10,727 nt of DNA from Actinomycetota bacterium (GTDB taxonomy: Bacteria > Actinomycetota > Actinomycetes > Streptosporangiales > Streptosporangiaceae). Each line of letters starts with the position of its first letter. Position 1 is the stretch's first letter. The notes under the pieces were generated by a model, which saw nothing but the letters and a program-made list of their open reading frames with translations, made no database searches and had not been told where the DNA came from. Shown here piece by piece: positions 5,615 through 10,727 of the stretch. Location of the stretch: NCBI GenBank assembly GCA_003140115.1, contig PLIQ01000087.1:1-10727 (forward strand), read 5' to 3'. The translations under genes were made by a program, and so were the position numbers.

Positions 5615-7092
5615 CCGCCCTTCGCCGCCTTGTCCTTATCCAGCGCCGGTCCGTCAGGCGGCCCCGCTGCCTCACGGGTCTGACGGGCGCGCGCGGCGGC
5701 CCGGGTCCCTGGGCGGCGCCGCTCCACCCAGCCTTCGGAGTTGTGCTGCCGGCCACGGGCCACACCGAGGGCGCCCGCGGGGACGTCTTCGGTGATCACC
5801 GATCCGGCCGCGGTGTACGCGCCGTCCCCGACCGTCACCGGGGCCACCAGGATCGTGTCGCTGCCGGTGTAGACGTCCGCCCCGATCGTGGTGCGATGCT
5901 TGGCCGCGCCGTCGTAGTTGGCGAAGATCGTCGCCGCGCCGATGTTGGCCGCGGCCCCGATGTCGGCGTCTCCGACGTAGGACAGGTGCGGGACCTTCGC
6001 CCCCGCGCCGACCACGGAGTTCTTCAGCTCCACGTGGCAGCCGATGTGCGCGCCGGTGCCGATCCGGGTCCCCGGCCGCAGGTAGGCGTAGGGTCCGACG
6101 GTGGCCTCCGGCCCGATCTCGGCCTGCACGCACACCGCGTGGATCACCGCCGCGCGGTCCGCGACCGTGGTGTCGCGCAGCGTGCAGCCCGGGCCGATCC
6201 GCACGCCCTCGCCGATCGTCGTGTGCCCCTCGAGCTGGGTGCCGGGCCCGATCTCGGTGTCCTGGCCGATCGTCACGTCCACGTCGATCCAGGTGGCGCC
6301 GGGATCCACGATCGTCACCCCGGCCCGCATCCAGGTCTCGAGCAGGCGGTCGTTGTACGCCCGGCGGGCCTGGGCCAGCTGGACCCGGTCGTTCACGCCC
6401 TGGATCTCGGCCGGATCGGCGGCCAGGACCGTACCCACCGGATGGCCGTCGCCGCGCAGGATCGCCACCACGTCGGTGAGGTACTCCTGGCCCTGGGCGT
6501 TGCCGGTCGCGACCCGCTTGATCGCGTCGGCCAGCAGCGCGCCGTCAAACGCGTAGCAGCCGGAGTTGATCTCCTCGATGGATCGCTGCTCCGGGGTCGC
6601 GTCGGCCTCCTCGACGATCTCGGCCAGCCAGCCGCGTTCGTCCCTGACGATCCGCCCGTAGCCGCCCGGCTCGGCGACGAGGGCGGTCAGCACGGTGACG
6701 GCGTTTCCCGCCGCGGCGTGCTCCCGGGCGAGCGCGGCAAGCGTCTGGCCGCGGAGCAGCGGCATGTCACCGTAGGTGACCAGCACCACGCCGGGCATGC
6801 TGCCGAGCGCCTCGATCACCATGCGCACCGCGTGGCCGGTACCGGCCTGGCGATCCTGCACGACGCTGACCGCGTCCGGTACGTACCGGGTGGCCTCGGC
6901 GCTGACCTCGTCCCGGCCGTGGCCGGTGACGACCACAATGCGGCGCGGATCGAGCTCGCCGGCCGCGGCGAGCACGTGCCCGAGCATGCTGCGACCGCAC
7001 AGCGGATGCAGCACTTTCGGGATCCGCGATTTCATCCGTGTGCCCTCGCCCGCGGCGAGGACCATGACAGCGACCGGGCGAGGTTCGCTCAC
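5611..7092 (-). CDS. glmU: Bifunctional UDP-GlcNAc pyrophosphorylase / GlcN-1-P acetyltransferase
   Basis: It makes UDP-GlcNAc for peptidoglycan and other glycans: the C-terminal domain acetylates glucosamine 1-phosphate and the N-terminal domain joins the product to UMP from UTP. Seen in the N-terminal domain are LAAGEGTRMKS followed by PKVLH, QAGTGHA, YGDMPLL and INSGCYAF. The C-terminal left-handed beta helix shows RPGTRIG, HVELKNS, the catalytic-His segment VPHLSYVGD, NYDGAAKHRT and the terminal HNSEGWVERR. The GTG at 7090-7092 (493 aa) is chosen because GAGGAG lies 9 nt upstream and the family starts just before the LAAGEGT motif. An in-frame ATG at 7120-7122 would add ten residues with no good ribosome site. 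A charged Ala/Arg-rich tail of about 35 residues follows the helix, as is common in actinobacteria. It overlaps prs by 4 bp. An inverted repeat at 7166-7196 in its leader may be regulatory. Confidence 0.96.
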   Translation of the reverse strand: MSEPRPVAVMVLAAGEGTRMKSRIPKVLHPLCGRSMLGHVLAAAGELDPRRIVVVTGHGRDEVSAEATRYVPDAVSVVQDRQAGTGHAVRMVIEALGSMPGVVLVTYGDMPLLRGQTLAALAREHAAAGNAVTVLTALVAEPGGYGRIVRDERGWLAEIVEEADATPEQRSIEEINSGCYAFDGALLADAIKRVATGNAQGQEYLTDVVAILRGDGHPVGTVLAADPAEIQGVNDRVQLAQARRAYNDRLLETWMRAGVTIVDPGATWIDVDVTIGQDTEIGPGTQLEGHTTIGEGVRIGPGCTLRDTTVADRAAVIHAVCVQAEIGPEATVGPYAYLRPGTRIGTGAHIGCHVELKNSVVGAGAKVPHLSYVGDADIGAAANIGAATIFANYDGAAKHRTTIGADVYTGSDTILVAPVTVGDGAYTAAGSVITEDVPAGALGVARGRQHNSEGWVERRRPGTRAAARARQTREAAGPPDGPALDKDKAAKGG

Positions 7093-7101
7093 GCGGCAGG
7101 T

Positions 7102-7107
7102 CTCCTC
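7102..7107 (-). promoter_or_regulatory. Ribosome binding site that sets the glmU GTG start
   Basis: The minus strand reads GAGGAG, 9 nt before the GTG at 7090-7092. It would lie inside the coding sequence if the upstream ATG at 7120-7122 were used, so it favours the shorter protein. Confidence 0.7.
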
Positions 7108-7165
7108 GGGTAGCGCCAGCATCTGCGTTCCGGGGCTTCAGGGTTAGCGCCCATACTCAGGATCG

Positions 7166-7196
7166 GGGATAGCAGGCCAAGGTGTTCACCTATCCC
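7166..7196. promoter_or_regulatory. Nested inverted repeat in the glmU upstream region
   Basis: The outer arms GGGATAG (7166-7172) and CTATCCC (7190-7196) are perfect. An inner palindrome AGGTG-TT-CACCT (7180-7191) overlaps the right arm. It lies 75-105 bp upstream of the glmU start. It could be an operator or an mRNA leader hairpin; no clear -10/-35 pair could be fixed around it. Confidence 0.4.
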
Positions 7197-7214
7197 TCAC
7201 ATGCAGGATACCGT

Positions 7215-7258
7215 CCGGTCGCCATGGTGAGCAGCCCGATTGCTGGCCGCCGGACCGG
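7215..7258 (-). terminator. Possible terminator after the MFS gene
   Basis: CCGGTC (7215-7220) pairs with GACCGG (7253-7258). Inside, AGCA/TGCT arms allow a second short stem. It lies 54-97 nt downstream of the exporter's stop, before the glmU leader. The stem is short and no U tract follows, so the call is weak. Confidence 0.3.
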
Positions 7259-7311
7259 ATCCGTGCCCGCAGTCCACGTCCCACCCTAGGGCCAGTCGCG
7301 CCCGCCGGGGG

Positions 7312-9231
7312 TCAACCGGGCTTCTTTCGCCCCGACTCGGTGATCGCGGTCGGCTGCCCGTTGGTCCCGTTGGCCCCGGGCGGCTGGCCGTTGGGTCCGG
7401 TCGGCGGCCCGTTGGCTCCGGTCGCGCCGGGCGCTTCGGCCGCCGGGTCCGGGACGACCAGCTCGCTCGGCTCCAGGCCGCCATCGCCGGCCACCGCGGC
7501 CAGCTCGGCGCCGAGCGACTCGGCCCGGCCGGCCCGCGGGCGCGGGCCGGTGAGCAGCGACGCGATCGCGGCGATCAGGCTGGCCGCGATCGCGAACGCG
7601 AACGCCACCCCGAGGCCGTCCTTGAACGGCGTGATGATCAGGTGCGGGAAGAACTGGCGCCCGGTGACGTAGGCGGCGTGCCCGGCCGGCAGGTGCCCCA
7701 GCAGCGAGCCGAGCAGCTGGCGCATCGGGTTGTAGCCGAGGAAGGCCGCGAACAGCACGCCGATCGGCGGCAGGTGCGAGATCTGCTGCGCCGCGCTCGC
7801 CGGGATGCCCTGCGCGGTCAGCCCGCCGGACAGGGCACCGGGTAGCTTGCTCGACAGCCCGACGACCATCAGCGAGAAGAAGACCCCGATCGACAGCACG
7901 AACGCGGTGTTCATGAAGGTGGCGATCATGCCGCCCGCGGCGCCGCGCTGGTCCGCGGGCACCGCGTTCATCATCTCGGCCCGGTTCGGCGAGGCGAACA
8001 GGCCGGAGCCGAAGCCGTTGAACGCGATGATCAGGGCGAACACCCAGTAGCTGAAGTCCACCGGCAGGAACAGCAGGAGGAAGAAGGTCAGCGCGGTCAG
8101 CACCGCCCCGCCGGTGGTGAACGCCCGGGCGCCGAACCGGTCGGAGAGGACGCCGGACAGCGGCGCGGAGAGCAGGAAGCCGATGGTCAGCGGGACCAGG
8201 TAGATGCCCGCCCACAGCGGGGTCTGGCTGAAGCTGTATCCGTGCAGCGGCAGCCAGATGCCCTGCAGCCAGATGATCAGCATGAACTGCATGCCGCCGC
8301 GGCTCAGGGCCAGCATCAAGTTGGCCAGGTTGCCCAGGGCGAAGGCCCGGATCTTGAACAGCGACAGCCGGAACAGCGGCTCGGCCACCTTCGTTTCCAC
8401 GACGCCGAACACCACCAGCGCCGCTAGCCCGCCGAACATCGCGGACAGCACCCACGGGTTGGTCCAGCCCATGGGGTGCCCGCCGTAGGGCAGCAGGCCG
8501 TAGGTGATGCCGACCAGGATGGCGACCAGCCCGGCCGCGAACAAGATGTTGCCCCACCAGTCCATCCGCGCCGGGCGGCGGGCCCCGATGTCCTTCAGCA
8601 TGAAGTACGCCCACACAGTGCCGAACAACCCGATCGGCGCCGAGACCAGGAACACCAGATGCCAGTTGATCGGGCCGAGCAGCCCGCCGAGCAGCAGCCC
8701 GAGGAACGAGCCGGCGATGGCCGCGATCGAGTTGATGCCCAGCGCGGTGCCACGCTGGTTGGACGGGAACGCGTCGGTGAGGATCGCGGTGGCGTTGGCG
8801 AACAGGAACGCGCCGCCGATGCCCTGGACGAGCCGCCACCCGATCAGCCACAGCGCCCCGGCGCTGCCGTGCATCCAGGTAACGGTCAGCAGCAGGGAAC
8901 CGAAGGTGAAGATCGCGAACCCGAGGTTGTACATCCGGACCCGGCCGAACATGTCGCCCAGCCGCCCGAACGACACCACCAGCACGGCCGACACCACCAG
9001 GAAGCCCATGAACATCCACAGCAGGTAGCTGGTGTTGTCCGGGCTCAGCGGGTTGAGCCCGATGCCGCGGAAGATGTCCGGGAGCGAGATCAGCACGATG
9101 GACTGGTTGATGGTGGCCATCAGCACGCCCAGCGTGGTGTTCGACAGTGCGATCCACTTGTAGTGCGGCCCGACCTCCGCGCCGCGACCCTGGCCCGCGG
9201 GCATGCCAAGCACGCTGGAGTTAGCGGTCAT
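7312..9231 (-). CDS. DHA2-family (EmrB/QacA-like) MFS exporter, 14 TM
   Basis: This 639-aa inner-membrane proton-driven exporter belongs to the drug:H+ antiporter-2 branch; the substrate cannot be told. A short cytosolic N-terminus precedes TM1. The TM1 motif lies near residues 36-51 (LMATINQSIVLISLP). Loop 2-3 motif A GRLGDMFGRVRMYNLG is at 89-104. Motif B begins at RLVQG (133-137). The TM5 antiporter motif C is at about 171-190, ending GGLLGPINW. About 14 hydrophobic segments run to about residue 555. In TM1 the usual DHA2 motif has Asp where this protein has Asn. After the last TM comes a hydrophilic tail of about 80 residues whose end is rich in Gly, Asn and Pro (GPNGQPPGANGTNG). The ATG at 9229-9231 is used although its ribosome site is weak; an internal Met at residue 10 is an alternative. 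It is divergent from the HTH gene at 9381, with a strong -10 in between. Confidence 0.93.
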   Translation of the reverse strand: MTANSSVLGMPAGQGRGAEVGPHYKWIALSNTTLGVLMATINQSIVLISLPDIFRGIGLNPLSPDNTSYLLWMFMGFLVVSAVLVVSFGRLGDMFGRVRMYNLGFAIFTFGSLLLTVTWMHGSAGALWLIGWRLVQGIGGAFLFANATAILTDAFPSNQRGTALGINSIAAIAGSFLGLLLGGLLGPINWHLVFLVSAPIGLFGTVWAYFMLKDIGARRPARMDWWGNILFAAGLVAILVGITYGLLPYGGHPMGWTNPWVLSAMFGGLAALVVFGVVETKVAEPLFRLSLFKIRAFALGNLANLMLALSRGGMQFMLIIWLQGIWLPLHGYSFSQTPLWAGIYLVPLTIGFLLSAPLSGVLSDRFGARAFTTGGAVLTALTFFLLLFLPVDFSYWVFALIIAFNGFGSGLFASPNRAEMMNAVPADQRGAAGGMIATFMNTAFVLSIGVFFSLMVVGLSSKLPGALSGGLTAQGIPASAAQQISHLPPIGVLFAAFLGYNPMRQLLGSLLGHLPAGHAAYVTGRQFFPHLIITPFKDGLGVAFAFAIAASLIAAIASLLTGPRPRAGRAESLGAELAAVAGDGGLEPSELVVPDPAAEAPGATGANGPPTGPNGQPPGANGTNGQPTAITESGRKKPG

Positions 9232-9295
9232 TACCCGTAAGCCCCCAAGATGTGGTTCAGGACCCGCGTTTCACTTGCTTCGCATTAACTAAGTA

Positions 9296-9324
9296 ATTAT
9301 AAACCGCATTCCCCGTCCCGTCCC
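9296..9324 (-). promoter_or_regulatory. Promoter of the MFS exporter
   Basis: On the minus strand a perfect TATAAT (9296-9301) sits 17 bp from a weaker -35, GGGACG (9319-9324). It lies in a short AT-rich island (9283-9303) that stands out from the GC-rich surroundings. Transcription would start near 9289, leaving a leader of about 58 nt before the ATG at 9231. Confidence 0.55.
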
Positions 9325-9368
9325 GGCCGGTCCTGCGCTCCGGCCGCTAAAATGTCAGTGGCTCGCGT

Positions 9369-9374
9369 TAGTGT
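9369..9374 (+). promoter_or_regulatory. Possible -10 element for leaderless transcription
   Basis: TAGTGT fits the actinobacterial TANNNT -10 and ends 6 bp before the ATG at 9381. That is the spacing expected if transcription starts at the ATG. No Shine-Dalgarno is present, and the in-frame TAG at 9369-9371 rules out an upstream start. There is no good -35. Confidence 0.35.
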
Positions 9375-9380
9375 TCGAAT

Positions 9381-10197
9381 ATGCGTACTCCACAGGAACT
9401 TGAGCACCTGCGGGATCAGGCCATCCTGCTGCGCCGACAGGGTAAATCCCTGCGCCAGATCAAGGAGATCTTGGGTCCGATGAGTAATGCGACGCTCCAC
9501 GCCGCCCTGAAGGGCGAGCCCCCACCCGAGTGGACCCGGCGTCCACAGGCAAAGGACGAGCTGCGGGCTCGCGCTCGTGAGCTACGCGGCCAGGGCTCGA
9601 GCTACGCGGAGATCGCCGCAGCCCTCGGCGTGGCCAAGGGCTCGGTTTCCCTCTGGGTACGTGACCTGCCCATACCGGCGAGGCTCAGCTACACCGAATG
9701 CCGGGAGCGGTCGGCCGCGGGCGCGCGCCGCTACTGGGCCACCGAGCGGCCGGCCCGCCAGGCCCGGCGGGCCGTCGTCCGTGCGGCAGCCGTCGCGCAG
9801 ATCGGCGCGCTGACCGACCGCGAGATCCTCATCGCGGGAGCCATCGCCTACTGGTGTGAAGGCGCGAAGACCAAGCCGCACCGACGCGACGACCGGGTGA
9901 GTTTCATCAACGGCGACCCGGACCTAATCCGGTTCTTCCTGCGCTTCCTCGACGCGACCGGCACGGCGCGGACGGATTTGAGGTTTCGGATCTACAGCCA
10001 CGAGAGCGCGGACGTGGCAACAGCTCAGCGGTTCTGGCTCGAGATCAGACCTCTATCGCAAGATCGAAGGATGGGCGGCGTCGAGCATGGCGGCGCTCCG
10101 CGCCGCGAACCCGGAACCGGCAGCCAAGCCGTCGCCAGGCGAGGCATCGGCCGATACCGCCACGGGATCGCGGCCGGTATCGTGGGAACCACGCTGA
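9381..10197 (+). pseudogene. Double-HTH, LAGLIDADG-like protein gene broken by a frame-shifting deletion
   Basis: The intact part (residues 1-221) has two helix-turn-helix segments (about 8-45 and 58-95, the second with YAEIAAALGVAKGSVSLWVR). A LAGLIDADG-like half follows: IAGAIAYWCEGAK (151-163) and VSFINGDPDLIRFFLRFLDATG (173-194). From memory, this is a common actinobacterial protein family of uncertain role. After RFWLEI (to 10046) the frame reads Arg/Gly-rich nonsense and stops at 10242-10244, inside the tRNA-Gln gene. Shifted by one base, 10048-10197 reads DLYRKIEGWA and on to a TGA 32 bp before the tRNA. LYxKIEGW is the kind of C-terminus I recall for this family, normally preceded by about 40 residues that are absent here. 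A deletion not divisible by three between RFW and DLY explains both facts. If the frame is in fact used, the product would be a 287-aa protein with an altered tail. The ATG at 9381 has no ribosome site and may be leaderless. Confidence 0.65.
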
Positions 10198-10229
10198 CGG
10201 TGATGTCCCATAACAGGCTGTACCAACAA

Positions 10230-10302
10230 TCCGGCGTAGAGTAATTGGCAGCTCACCAGCCTTTGAAGCTGGCCCGTCCTGGTTCGAGTCCAGGCGCCGG
10301 AA
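10230..10302 (+). tRNA. tRNA-Gln (anticodon UUG)
   Basis: A complete 73-nt cloverleaf can be folded by eye. The acceptor arms TCCGGCG and CGCCGGA pair over 7 bp. The D arm is GAGT with GCTC (one T-G pair). The anticodon arm CCAGC/GCTGG encloses the loop CTTTGAA, giving anticodon TTG, which reads CAA (and CAG by wobble). The variable loop is 5 nt, and the T arm CCTGG/CCAGG holds TTCGAGT. The discriminator is A and CCA is not encoded. The first pair is U1-A72, typical of tRNA-Gln; in bacteria lacking GlnRS it marks the tRNA for transamidation by GatCAB. No copy of its 3' end was seen elsewhere in the window. Confidence 0.93.
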
Positions 10303-10332
10303 CTTAATTCGATTTGATGTTTCTGTCAGGCA

Positions 10333-10352
10333 ATTCCTGCTAACAGCGGAAT
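10333..10352 (+). terminator. Small hairpin downstream of the tRNA
   Basis: ATTCC, a bulged T, then GCT pair with AGC and GGAAT around an AAC loop, starting about 30 nt after the tRNA. It may end the tRNA transcript or help 3' processing. No U tract follows. Confidence 0.35.
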
Positions 10353-10571
10353 GACGTCTCGTGCGTCTGACTAACCGGCATATCGCGATGCGCGCATAGT
10401 GACGCCCGTGAGCGTTTGGCGACGCGGAATGCTAGCCAGACATGACCATCGGCGCGGCGTGACCAGAGCGGCACGCGCCGCTGATGGTCTCGCATGTTGA
10501 GACGCTCGCGGGGTCTGCGGGCGAAATTTATGGGTCCATTTGGAAGAATTCATCTGCTAAGTGTTGCCTAA
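10353..10571. other. Intergenic stretch with an 18-bp imperfect hairpin
   Basis: No gene is supported. The main structure is a long inverted repeat with arms 10444-10461 and 10472-10489: 18 positions, two mismatches and one G-U, around a 10-nt loop. It is followed by a GTCTC/GAGAC stem (10487-10503). Its role is not known. It may be a bidirectional terminator between the tRNA and the gene at 10647. Confidence 0.45.
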
Positions 10572-10606
10572 CCTACGGTCTCGTAGGCTACGGTTACGTA
10601 AGCGTA
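10572..10606. promoter_or_regulatory. Double palindromic operator upstream of the partial gene
   Basis: Two adjacent palindromes lie 40-75 bp before the start codon at 10647. CCTACG-GTCT-CGTAGG (10572-10587) is perfect. TACGGTTACGTAAGCGTA (10589-10606) is an 18-bp palindrome with one mismatched pair, centred on TTACGTAA. CTACGGT occurs twice, 15 bp apart. This is the form of a TetR-family operator. A TACGGT -10-like hexamer (10589-10594) falls inside the site, so a bound protein would block transcription; that is inference. Confidence 0.6.
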
Positions 10607-10646
10607 CTAGTGCGCCGGCCCGTCTTGCTGAACCACGAGGAGCACG

Positions 10647-10727
10647 ATGACCACTTCTCCCGACACCGTTCGCCCGGCCGACACCGTCCACCAGGCCGAC
10701 GCCGCTTCGGCGGCGCAGCCTGCCGCG
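10647..10727 (+). CDS. 5' end of an unidentified gene (27 codons, cut by window end)
   Basis: ATG at 10647 follows GAGGAG by 4 nt. All 27 codons to the window edge are open. The visible N-terminus is hydrophilic, rich in Ala, Thr, Asp and Pro, with two similar pieces (RPADTV, HQAD), so it is probably a disordered leader ahead of the real domain. It has no signal-peptide character. The product cannot be identified. The palindromic operator upstream suggests a gene under a TetR-type repressor. Genes of fatty-acid metabolism, such as acyl-CoA desaturases, often have both features in actinobacteria, but that is a guess. Confidence 0.7.
   Translation, partial: MTTSPDTVRPADTVHQADAASAAQPAA

Noticed and set aside
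5743..7113. Plus-strand ORF of 456 codons antisense to glmU, and similar long ORFs antisense to the MFS, prs and AfsR-like genes.
   Set aside because: These are typical high-GC shadow ORFs. The minus-strand proteins carry all the recognised motifs.
10230..10302. tRNA-Gln as a possible integration site for a mobile element.
   Set aside because: No second copy of the tRNA 3' end and no integrase or excision gene is visible in the window.
10371..10553. Minus-strand ORF of 60 codons between the tRNA and the partial gene.
   Set aside because: It overlaps the long hairpin, has no clear ribosome site, and shows a composition typical of antisense or random reading.

Overview
This is very GC-rich DNA with GTG/ATG starts, an AfsR-type SARP regulator and a glmU-prs pair. 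That combination points to an actinobacterium (Actinomycetota), probably a filamentous, Streptomyces-like or Streptosporangiales-like lineage. Everything from the left edge to about 9.23 kb reads on the minus strand. The right end reads on the plus strand.

Minus strand, in order of transcription: (i) a 14-TM DHA2-family MFS exporter (9231-7312) with a consensus TATAAT promoter element; (ii) glmU (GTG start at 7092) and prs, overlapping by ATGA, which make UDP-GlcNAc for the cell wall and PRPP for nucleotide, His and Trp synthesis; (iii) a 400-bp intergenic region packed with six consecutive hairpins, the first being the likely prs terminator; (iv) a 961-aa AfsR-like regulator (winged helix, BTAD, NB-ARC ATPase, TPR); (v) an unlisted 56-aa protein dominated by an Asp/Glu run, closed by a 15-bp perfect hairpin; (vi) about 630 bp without a convincing gene but with several palindromes and a good TTGACG-17-TACAGT promoter; (vii) a 93-aa protein built almost entirely from short repeats of the type aromatic-acidic-Met/Ile-Pro-His/Gln, with a full-length Shine-Dalgarno sequence.

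Plus strand: a divergent double-HTH/LAGLIDADG-like gene (9381-10197) that appears broken by a frame-shifting internal deletion; a tRNA-Gln(UUG) gene; a 340-bp intergenic region with hairpins and a near-perfect 18-bp palindromic operator; and the first 27 codons of a gene that runs off the window.

The most interesting block is iv-vii. An AfsR-like regulator followed on the same strand by a tiny Met-Pro repeat protein recalls the Streptomyces afsR-afsS pair, in which AfsR activates transcription of the small repeat protein AfsS. The sequences here are clearly different, and a second acidic micro-protein lies between them. An AfsS-like function is inference. A multi-core RiPP precursor or a metal-binding repeat protein are alternatives.
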